Part shown: in pieces, positions 57,308 to 64,000 of the stretch
Layout: each line of letters opens with the position of its first letter
How positions within the stretch are numbered: the first letter of the stretch is position 1
Source: Leptospira sp. B5-022
Lineage (GTDB): Bacteria; Spirochaetota; Leptospiria; Leptospirales; Leptospiraceae
Assembly (NCBI RefSeq): GCF_000347035.1
Contig: NZ_ANIJ01000014.1
Span: 124,001-188,000 of the forward strand
Direction of reading: 5' to 3'
Length of the DNA stretch: 64,000 nucleotides
Made by a program: the position numbers and the translations under genes
The notes under the pieces: generated by a model
What the model was told of the DNA's origin: nothing
Databases searched by the model: none
What the model saw: only the letters and a program-made list of their open reading frames with translations

Positions 57308-57772
57308 ATGGCTAAACTCGTACTCTCCAGCTTCGCAGAATTACAAGCCTACGAAGGAAAAGAATTAGGCGTATCCGACGCTCACGAAATCACACAGGCA
57401 CAGATCGATACATTCGCAAACGCAACCTTGGACCACCAATGGATCCACACGGATCCGGTAAGAGCGGCAAAAGAATCTCCGTTCGGGACCACGATCGCGC
57501 ACGGTTATCTTACTCTTTCCATGGCTCCTTATCTTTTAAGCCAGATACTGGAATTACGAAATATCAAGATGGGGATCAACTACGGAATGGAAAAACTCCG
57601 CTTTTTAGATCCCGTCAAAGTGGGTTCCAAGCTCCGACTTAGAGCGGAATTGGTGGAATTAAAGGATCTTAGAGGGACTGCAAGAATGACGTTAAAACTT
57701 AGCTTCGAAGTGGAAGGCGCCGCAAAGCCTGCCGCTATCGGCGAAGTGATCTACCTCTATCAATTCGCCTGA
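57308..57772 (+). CDS. MaoC-like dehydratase (R-specific enoyl hydratase type)
   Basis: A 154-residue hot-dog-fold protein. The active-site motif is in [11 protein letters not shown] (Asp and His), followed by [12 protein letters not shown]. Such proteins hydrate enoyl-CoA to R-3-hydroxyacyl-CoA in lipid or PHA metabolism. It precedes a MarR regulator gene by 18 bases. Confidence 0.88.
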   Translation: MAKLVLSSFAELQAYEGKELGVSDAHEITQAQIDTFANATLDHQWIHTDPVRAAKESPFGTTIAHGYLTLSMAPYLLSQILELRNIKMGINYGMEKLRFLDPVKVGSKLRLRAELVELKDLRGTARMTLKLSFEVEGAAKPAAIGEVIYLYQFA

Positions 57773-57790
57773 TCGGAAAGGTATTCTAAG

Positions 57791-58216
57791 ATGAATCCTC
57801 GCACGATCATTTATCTGATTTCTAGGATCAGGGACGAATTCCATAGGAGATTGAATTCCGAACTGAAGGACAAGGGCCTCGGTCAATTGACGACTACTCA
57901 TGCGGATATTTTATTCGCTTTGGCAATGTCTAAAAGAGTTCCGATGCAAGACATTGCTCGGATGATAGATAGGGACAAGTCTACTCTGACTGCGCTTGTG
58001 GATAAACTACAAGATTTAGGTTACGTGGAAAGAGTTCGAGACACACAAGACCAGAGGGTGGTGAATCTGCAATTAACTCGCAAGGCTTATTCAATTCGTC
58101 CTGTGATGCTTGGTATCTCCAGATCATTACTCGCAGGTCTTTATAAAGGGTTTACCGAGCCGGAAAAGAAGGATCTTGTCCGGCTTTTGGATAAACTTTA
58201 CAAAAATCTAAAGTAG
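57791..58216 (+). CDS. MarR family transcriptional regulator
   Basis: A 141-residue winged-helix protein with the MarR pattern: [64 protein letters not shown]. The DKST..ALVDKL part is the recognition helix, and the DQR wing is conserved. It likely controls itself and the adjacent MaoC gene. Ligand unknown. Confidence 0.88.
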   Translation: MNPRTIIYLISRIRDEFHRRLNSELKDKGLGQLTTTHADILFALAMSKRVPMQDIARMIDRDKSTLTALVDKLQDLGYVERVRDTQDQRVVNLQLTRKAYSIRPVMLGISRSLLAGLYKGFTEPEKKDLVRLLDKLYKNLK

Positions 58217-58221
58217 TTTCC

Positions 58222-59934
58222 TTATAGCCCGGTAAGGAATTCGGTCTCAATACTTTTGAGTACCGCTTCTTCTTCCGGGTTTCTGATCCCTTTTTCCCCT
58301 TTTTGTCTACGGCCCGGGGTCCAAGGACGGATCATATTCCTGTAATTATGGAGTAATTTTCCGATCTTCTCCTTCTCCGCTTCTTTTAATTTTCTGAAAT
58401 CGGGTACAAGAAGAGAATTCAGATCTCCAGGTTCTACTTTTCTTAGTCCTTGGGCGTATTCTCTAGTTCTAGATTCCAATTCTTTGCGAACATGAGGGGT
58501 GATCAAATAAGCAAATAAATATTCTTCGAAATGAGCATACTCGGGCTTTGCGGAAAATCCGTGAAAGCAAGTGAGATGTACTGCGGGACTTTGGTTAAAA
58601 ACGAATCGTACTTCTTCCCTATGAAAAGAAGTTGCCAAGATCCTGCAAGGTCCTCTGTTCTCCTGAGAATGCCATGGTTTTCTTTTAGATGGAAGAAAAC
58701 GTTTAGGAACACCTCTTTTGATCCCTTCTTCCAAATATTTGTTGATACCTTCTTCTTCCTCGTTGTTCGGGACCTCTTTAGCGTCCAAAAGCCAGACCTT
58801 GGCTCCTTGTGACTTCAAAGTGTTCCAATCATCTCCGGTAAAAAAAGGAGAAAGTGCGTACTGAGCTTTCGGAATAGAAGATCTAAGATAGTTTTTAGGA
58901 ATGGATAAGTTCGAAGCGTCTTTTTCGGATAAAAGAAAATATCCGTTGTCCCCTGTCGCGATTCCTCTCCTAAAACTTCCAAATTCCTTAATAGGGACCC
59001 ATCCTTGACGAATATCTTCGGACATAGTCACATAATTATTGTTAGGTGAATTTTTATCATCATTTTTTATTTTTTGTATCTGTTCCGAGTTGTCGCTCAA
59101 TAATCTTGTCCACTTTGCCTCTGCATCGGGACGGACCTTTCTCCAAACCATCTCGGAAAGCTCTATACTTTCTCCTTTAATGAATGATGAGGTTCTAGAC
59201 CAAAGAAAACCTTCTTCGTTCGTTCTTGAATTTTCCAGGAATAGTATACAGGAAGATGTCACAGCTCCTGCGAACAAGGACCAGGAAGAATTTAAGATTA
59301 GTATACGACGAAGATATCCGGATTGAATAATCGCTTTTTTTATCGGAACTCCGTACCCGGCATTCAAGAATTCATAAGGAACAAGTATGGATGCCCTTCC
59401 TCCTGGCGCCAAGAGCCTTAGTATACGAAGTAAAAAGAATACGTATAAGTTCGCAGTACCGGGGATTTCCTCTTTGATGTCCTCCGCGAATTGTCTAATC
59501 ATTTTTTTTCCATGTTTAGAATGGCTCAATCGGAGATAAGGAGGATTGCAGAGAATGATATCGTAATATTCTTTCTTTGCATCTTGCAGAAAGTCCCCGA
59601 GCATCAAATGAAAACGATTTTTGGATATTCCGGCTCTCTCTATATTCCGTACACACTTCTCGTATAGGATCGGATCGATCTCCCAACCGTAAAACTCGCT
59701 GTCTACATCGGTAAAACGGTTCTGGAATTCTTGGAAAAAAATTCCTTCCCCCATACCTGGATCCAACACTTTGATTTTATTTCCTTCCAGAACGGCCTTA
59801 GTCTCGGAAACCCATTCTAGCATAGGCTCGACCAAGTCGGAAGGCGTGAAAAATTGTCCTAAAGCTTTTTCTTTCTTCTTAGGATCCGGGTCTTCTTTAT
59901 CAGAATCAACTGAGTCTTCACATGGAACAATCAT
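58222..59934 (-). CDS. N6-adenine DNA methyltransferase, no adjacent restriction gene
   Basis: A 570-residue methyltransferase. Near the N-terminus it has ALGQFFTPSDLVEPM (motif X region), then VLDPGMGEGIFFQEF (motif I) and LCNPPYLRLSHSKHGKK (catalytic NPPY, motif IV). The C-terminal half (from about residue 300) resembles a target-recognition region. This is the pattern of Eco57I/TaqI-type enzymes, here without a nuclease domain visible. No restriction gene is next to it. It could be an orphan methylase or a part of a split system. Confidence 0.85.
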   Translation of the reverse strand: MIVPCEDSVDSDKEDPDPKKKEKALGQFFTPSDLVEPMLEWVSETKAVLEGNKIKVLDPGMGEGIFFQEFQNRFTDVDSEFYGWEIDPILYEKCVRNIERAGISKNRFHLMLGDFLQDAKKEYYDIILCNPPYLRLSHSKHGKKMIRQFAEDIKEEIPGTANLYVFFLLRILRLLAPGGRASILVPYEFLNAGYGVPIKKAIIQSGYLRRILILNSSWSLFAGAVTSSCILFLENSRTNEEGFLWSRTSSFIKGESIELSEMVWRKVRPDAEAKWTRLLSDNSEQIQKIKNDDKNSPNNNYVTMSEDIRQGWVPIKEFGSFRRGIATGDNGYFLLSEKDASNLSIPKNYLRSSIPKAQYALSPFFTGDDWNTLKSQGAKVWLLDAKEVPNNEEEEGINKYLEEGIKRGVPKRFLPSKRKPWHSQENRGPCRILATSFHREEVRFVFNQSPAVHLTCFHGFSAKPEYAHFEEYLFAYLITPHVRKELESRTREYAQGLRKVEPGDLNSLLVPDFRKLKEAEKEKIGKLLHNYRNMIRPWTPGRRQKGEKGIRNPEEEAVLKSIETEFLTGL

Positions 59935-60022
59935 GAAAGAAATTTTCGCCTATATAACGTTGATATGACGACTGATCTACATGACAACCTTACAATTGTT
60001 AGCGGTTTTTAGAAAAAGTATC

Positions 60023-60050
60023 GTATACCGAAATGGTGGCTTCGGTATAC
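60023..60050 (-). terminator. Palindrome after the ankyrin gene, terminator-like, with repeats of GTATAC
   Basis: Perfect 10-bp stem GTATACCGAA (60023-60032) / TTCGGTATAC (60041-60050), 8-base loop. An outer 9-bp pair GTTTTTAGA (60005-60013) / TCTAAAAAC (60051-60059) flanks it with nine unpaired bases on one side. On the minus strand the stem is followed by GATACTTTTT. It lies between the ankyrin gene (ends 60082) and the methylase promoter. Confidence 0.65.
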
Positions 60051-60081
60051 TCTAAAAACTGTATACTAAAAAGATTTTGTA

Positions 60082-61050
60082 TTATTGTGTCTTGGAAGAA
60101 AGTTTTTCGGTCAAAATCCGTTCTATTTCATCCAGATGATATTCTTTTGCCAGATCTAGAGCCGTCTTACCTTGGTTATCCGCAAGTGTAAGGTCGGCTC
60201 CAAGTTGGATCAGCTTCTGAGCTACGGATATATTCTTTCTTTGGATTGCTTCCATCAGAGGAGTTTTTCCTTCCGCATCCCTATGATTCAGATTGGTTCC
60301 TGCCTTAGCTAAAACATCCAAAATTTTCAAATCGGTTTGTTTAGGCTCTGTAGCATAATGAAACGCATTTCTTGCTCCGATTTGGTGAGTTCCATTCGGA
60401 GTATTGGCATCTTTCAATCTGCTCGTGAATACTGCTTTGGATCCGTTCGCTAATAAAAATTCTACAATCGCCAAATTAGGAGGAGAAGAGGCTCCACCAA
60501 CAGCCAAGAAGAGTGGATATTCTTCGATCCCACCCGGATCATGATTCGGATTGGCTCCGTTCTCTATCAAAAATTTTACTAAAACAAGACTTTGGTTCCG
60601 GATCGCCATATTAAGTAAAGAAACCGGTTTTTGGTCCTCACCTTTTCGAGCGGTGTATTCTACCTGAGCTCCTGACTCGATTAGGCGTTTTGCCTCGGCT
60701 AGATCATCCATATCCGGGATCTTTACTTTTAGGATAGGGAGCAAACGATAGAATAATACGGAATTCCCATCCGCATCCTGGGCGTTTATATTCGCCCCGT
60801 GTTTAATAAGAAACTCTACTACATCCTCACCTTCGGCGAGCATGATCGCAGTGCGGCCTTCCTCGTCCTTGGCGTCCACTGTGGCCCCTTGGTTCAGAAG
60901 TAATTCTACCTTTTTGAGGTCGCCTTCTTTTACTGCGGATAAAAACTGTTTGTCCAGCTCGGTATTGGCCTGAACCGCTAAACTGCAGACGAAAACGAGC
61001 ATAGCCCATGTTTCGCGTCTAAGTATTCCGTATTTTGCCAATAAATCCAT
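60082..61050 (-). CDS. Secreted ankyrin-repeat protein
   Basis: About 322 residues from the ATG at 61050 (a GTG at 61062 is possible). A signal peptide-like segment (hydrophobic core MLVFVCSLAVQA) leads to at least six ankyrin repeats of about 33 residues (GATVDAKDEEGRTAIMLA, GANINAQDADGNSVL, GANPNHDPGG, GTNLNHRDAEGKTPLMEA, GADLTLADNQGKTALDLA). Ankyrin repeats bind proteins; the location is probably periplasmic. The partner is unknown. Confidence 0.87.
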   Translation of the reverse strand: MDLLAKYGILRRETWAMLVFVCSLAVQANTELDKQFLSAVKEGDLKKVELLLNQGATVDAKDEEGRTAIMLAEGEDVVEFLIKHGANINAQDADGNSVLFYRLLPILKVKIPDMDDLAEAKRLIESGAQVEYTARKGEDQKPVSLLNMAIRNQSLVLVKFLIENGANPNHDPGGIEEYPLFLAVGGASSPPNLAIVEFLLANGSKAVFTSRLKDANTPNGTHQIGARNAFHYATEPKQTDLKILDVLAKAGTNLNHRDAEGKTPLMEAIQRKNISVAQKLIQLGADLTLADNQGKTALDLAKEYHLDEIERILTEKLSSKTQ

Positions 61051-61257
61051 TATTCCGATCACCGATATTTACCCATCCTGATTTTAGCTGCGATTCTATA
61101 AATGAAAATTCCTTACAGCTGGGGAATATCCTTGACCCAAGTGGGCCAAACAGTATGCCTCTCTCCCTTAGAGCTTTTTATTCGGTAAATGGTTCCCGGG
61201 ATTCTGCCCTGGATTTGCCACTTCGACCGGGTCCTAAAACCCTTTTGGCGGAAAAGT

Positions 61258-62748
61258 ATGAGCAATGTAAAATTCCAATTCGATTCTTATGATACCATCG
61301 GGCTTACCGATCTGATCCGAAAAAAGAAGATCCAACCCAAGGAATTATTAGATTTTTCTGAAGCAAAAATAGAAAGATTCAATCCTGAGCTGAACGCCGT
61401 TGTTTTGAACACAATCGACAAAGCAAGAGAAGAGTTAAGGTCCGGCAAAATACCTAAAGGACCTTTTTACGGAATTCCACTCCTGATCAAAGATCTACTG
61501 CATCATGTGAAGGGACAAAAGATCACTTCAGGCTCTAAGGCGTATAAGAATTATATAGCCTCCGATGATAGCGTTTTTGTCTCAAGGCTTAGAAAGGCAG
61601 GATTTCTTTTTATAGGTACTACGAATGTTCCCGAGTTCGCCTTAATGGGAATTACGGAGCCTAAGTTTTATGGACCGACCAGAAATCCATGGGATCCGGA
61701 AAGAACTCCAGGAGGTTCCAGTGGGGGAGCAGGAGCAGCAGTCGCTTCCGGCATGACAACAATCGCGACAGGTTCGGACGGAGGAGGATCGATCCGGATC
61801 CCTGCCGCCTATTGCGGATTATTCGGCTTAAAACCGACAAGAGGAAGAGTTCCAGTCCGCCCGTATGGAAGAGTCTGGCAAGGAGCTTCCCAAGATCATG
61901 TACTTACTAAATCGGTCAGAGATAGCGCAGCCGTTTTGGATCTAGTCTCCGGTGTCGGGATAGAAGAAGCTTTTTCGATGGAGAAAAACAAAACTTCCTA
62001 TCTTTCCGAAGCCAAAAAATCTCCGGGTAAATTAAAAATCGCTTATTCTTTCGTTTCTCCCATCGGAACTCCGGTCAATCAAGATCATATAGACGCGTTA
62101 CACGACACCGTGAAACTCCTAAAATCATTGGGGCATAAATTAGAGGAAAGTTCCCCTTTGATCGATGGAAAACGTTTAGCAAAAGCGTATGTTACGATGT
62201 ATTTCGGAGAAGTTGCCTCAGAGATCTCTCATTTAGACAAGGTTTTAGGAAGAAAAGCCAGAATGGGAGATGTGGAATCCACCACTTGGATCCTAGGACT
62301 TTTAGGAAGATCGGTTTCGGCCGGAGAATTCGTATCTGCAATCCGATATTGGGATGAGGCGGCTTACATCTCGGAATCTTTCTTAGAAAATTATGATCTG
62401 TATCTCACCCCGACCACCGCAGAACCTCCCGCTAAGATCGGAGAACTTGCACCCAAACTATATGAAGAAATTGCGATGCAGATCATAGGTAGAATAGGAA
62501 CAGGTAAATTACTTTTAGCCAGCGGCATGGTGGATCAACTAGTGGAAAAAAATCTTTCTAGGACTCCATTCACCCAGCTGGCAAATCTAACAGGACAACC
62601 TTCCATGTCGGTTCCACTTTCAAAAACGACTCTCGGTCTACCGATCGGAATGTTATTCACTTCCAAAAGAGGAAGAGAAGATCTTCTTTTCAGATTGGCC
62701 GGTCAGTTAGAAAAGGAAAGACCATGGGCCGATATTAAAAAGGCCTAA
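61258..62748 (+). CDS. Amidase signature family hydrolase
   Basis: About 496 residues from the ATG at 61258. The Lys of the Ser-cisSer-Lys triad is in PLLIKDLLHHVKG near residue 80, and the Gly/Ser-rich signature is TPGGSSGGAGAAVASG with TGSDGGGSIRIPAAYCGLFGLKPTRGRVP following. The enzymes cleave amide bonds; GatA belongs here, but no gatB or gatC is adjacent, so this is more likely a general amidase. Substrate unknown. It converges on the 63092 gene. Confidence 0.88.
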   Translation: MSNVKFQFDSYDTIGLTDLIRKKKIQPKELLDFSEAKIERFNPELNAVVLNTIDKAREELRSGKIPKGPFYGIPLLIKDLLHHVKGQKITSGSKAYKNYIASDDSVFVSRLRKAGFLFIGTTNVPEFALMGITEPKFYGPTRNPWDPERTPGGSSGGAGAAVASGMTTIATGSDGGGSIRIPAAYCGLFGLKPTRGRVPVRPYGRVWQGASQDHVLTKSVRDSAAVLDLVSGVGIEEAFSMEKNKTSYLSEAKKSPGKLKIAYSFVSPIGTPVNQDHIDALHDTVKLLKSLGHKLEESSPLIDGKRLAKAYVTMYFGEVASEISHLDKVLGRKARMGDVESTTWILGLLGRSVSAGEFVSAIRYWDEAAYISESFLENYDLYLTPTTAEPPAKIGELAPKLYEEIAMQIIGRIGTGKLLLASGMVDQLVEKNLSRTPFTQLANLTGQPSMSVPLSKTTLGLPIGMLFTSKRGREDLLFRLAGQLEKERPWADIKKA

Positions 62749-62753
62749 AAGAT

Positions 62754-63092
62754 TTAAAAACGATCCGTATCTATTTTTTGTTCCGGCCCGAAGGAACTCA
62801 AAACTTCGGGAGTAATATCCTTTCCGCCGCTTAAATTCGTAAACAAGGATTGAATACTATAGATCGGTCCCCAAGGAAATCCCCACCAGCCAAAGAACAG
62901 AGTCACGATGGTGAATCCTAATCCTTTTAAAACGGAATTTTCCCTCGCACGAATGAAATATACCTTAGAAGGATTTTTAAATGTCATAATCAAAATGGAA
63001 AACGTATAAAGATAATACACGAACTTTCCGCCCTTTTGCACCTCTGAACGTATCTCCGCATCCGACAATCCTTGAATTCCTTGTATGCTCAT
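62754..63092 (-). CDS. Small membrane protein, unknown function
   Basis: A 112-residue protein with two hydrophobic segments: near residues 25-40 and 52-72 (FTIVTLFFGWWGFPWGP). Its N-terminus is polar, and the tail is polar and acidic. No family recognised. It converges on the amidase gene with 5 bases between. Confidence 0.62.
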   Translation of the reverse strand: MSIQGIQGLSDAEIRSEVQKGGKFVYYLYTFSILIMTFKNPSKVYFIRARENSVLKGLGFTIVTLFFGWWGFPWGPIYSIQSLFTNLSGGKDITPEVLSSFGPEQKIDTDRF

Positions 63093-63204
63093 ACATCCTC
63101 CAACATTATTCTATTACACTTGAGGTCGGTTTCGGTCAGGAAAACCTAATTTTTTTTTCAGAATTCCCACTTTACAAATACGCTTCTAATACTATTTACT
63201 TACT

Positions 63205-63684
63205 ATGTCTTTCAGCGCGGACGAATTCAAAAATTCACTCTCTCATTTTGCATCCGGCGTCACCGTGGTGACTTTTTCCGACACGACTAGAGCCGGAGGA
63301 CTTACAGTCAGCAGTTTTAGTTCACTTTCTTTAGATCCACCTTTAATACTTTTCAATCTCCAAAAGAATATAACAAGTCACGATCCTTTGCTTGCATCAG
63401 GCCTTTTCACAGTTAACATTCTAGCTTCCGACCAACAGGAATATTCCAACCAGTTCGCTTCCGGAAAAATCGACAAACACGAACTGATCCAAAAATTAGC
63501 CTGTGATTTAGGGCATAATGGCGCGCCTTTCCTAAACGGAACTTTGGCCAGGTTAGAATGTGAACTGGAAAAACAAGTGGATGGAGGAGATCATACCATA
63601 GTGATCGGAAGAGTCTTATTCGCCGTATCCGATGACTCCAAAAGACCTCTTTTGTATTACCGTAGGAACTACTACAATATCTGA
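63205..63684 (+). CDS. Flavin reductase family protein (FMN-binding)
   Basis: A 159-residue protein with the flavin reductase-like split barrel pattern (PF01613): FKNSLSHFASGVTVVTF near the start, GLTVSSFSSLSLDPPLILFNLQKN, and LARLECELEK-x-GDHTIVIGRVL with the conserved GDH. It probably reduces FMN with NAD(P)H for a monooxygenase partner that is not in the window. Next comes purL. Confidence 0.9.
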   Translation: MSFSADEFKNSLSHFASGVTVVTFSDTTRAGGLTVSSFSSLSLDPPLILFNLQKNITSHDPLLASGLFTVNILASDQQEYSNQFASGKIDKHELIQKLACDLGHNGAPFLNGTLARLECELEKQVDGGDHTIVIGRVLFAVSDDSKRPLLYYRRNYYNI

Positions 63685-63754
63685 ACCCTAAGAAAGTGAT
63701 TTCAGCCCTAAAATAGTTTTCAGTGGGGGCCAAGTCCGAAAAACTGGTCCCGTA

Positions 63755-64000
63755 ATGGAAAAAGAATCCGTCTCCCTCCAAGACGCTCTCGAACACGGTC
63801 TTACCTCAGAAGAATTTAGCAAAATCCAGGAAATCCTAGGCAGAATCCCTAACTCCACAGAACTCGGAATTTTCTCCGCAATGTGGTCGGAGCATTGCTC
63901 TTATAAAAATTCTATCCTCCAATTAAAAACTCTTCCTACAAAGTCAGACAAACTTTTGGCTCAAGCGGGAGAGGAGAATGCCGGAGCCATGGACATCGGC
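63755..64000 (+). CDS. purL: Phosphoribosylformylglycinamidine synthase II, partial
   Basis: The first 82 codons of a gene that runs off the end of the window. The frame reads MEKESVSLQDALEHGL and contains MWSEHCSYKNS, the PurL hallmark with the catalytic His. PurL makes FGAM in purine synthesis. It starts 70 bases after the flavin reductase stop. Confidence 0.93.
   Translation, partial: MEKESVSLQDALEHGLTSEEFSKIQEILGRIPNSTELGIFSAMWSEHCSYKNSILQLKTLPTKSDKLLAQAGEENAGAMDIG

Overview
The window looks like chromosomal DNA of a Leptospira-type spirochaete. The evidence is a run of putative lipoproteins with spirochaetal lipoboxes, four tandem lipoproteins resembling the DUF1554 family, a secreted helical protein resembling a leptospiral flagellar sheath protein, moderate G+C (judged by eye, not counted), and a mixture of Gram-negative envelope genes with ordinary housekeeping genes. 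The genus is an inference; there is no rRNA or tRNA in the window to confirm it.

Positions 1-12.4 kb form a nitrogen-oxide and copper region: the 3' part of nnrS, a sterol-desaturase-family gene, three genes for Cys-, Met- and His-rich envelope proteins (2226-4758), and then a leftward nos operon of cytochrome c, nosZ, a membrane protein, nosL, nosD, nosF and nosY (11011 down to 4814). A divergent Crp/Fnr-family regulator gene starts at 11226. NosZ has a Sec/lipoprotein-type leader and no twin-arginine motif, so it is clade II (atypical), and the operon lacks nosR and nosGH. No nitrite or NO reductase gene is visible, so the window supports N2O reduction only. Four near-perfect TTGA-N6-TCAA palindromes (2161, 11103, 15795, 17215) sit about 41 bases from plausible starts of transcription. 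The regulator carries the FNR-type E..SR recognition helix, so they probably define a local regulon: the metal-rich trio, the regulator and nos operon, a FAD dehydrogenase / ThDP enzyme / CopD-like operon (15755 down to 11873), and a FadL-type outer-membrane protein gene.

Positions 16-31.7 kb hold a patatin-like protein, the FadL-like porin, a cell-wall amidase, the secreted helical protein, a methyltransferase, an MBL hydrolase, two paired M16 proteases, two related small lipoproteins, yajQ, alaS, rpsI and rplM. Positions 31.7-45.3 kb hold a secreted protein, the four tandem paralogous lipoproteins, a YceI protein, thiL, an organophosphate-type MFS transporter, a DUF418 protein, a large multi-PAS hybrid histidine kinase, a MAPEG protein, a lipoprotein and an SseB-like protein.

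Positions 45.3-56.9 kb are a leftward complex I operon, nuoABCDEFHJKLMN. Genes nuoG and nuoI are absent from their usual places. Positions 57-64 kb hold an imperfect inverted repeat of a dispersed-repeat type, a MaoC-like dehydratase with a MarR regulator, a solitary N6-adenine DNA methyltransferase, a secreted ankyrin protein, an amidase, a flavin reductase and the 5' end of purL. Several genes here (nuoA, the YceI gene, one tandem lipoprotein, the FadL-like gene) have good promoter boxes placed so that the transcript would start at or within a few bases of the start codon. No tRNA, rRNA, CRISPR array, insertion sequence or prophage was seen.
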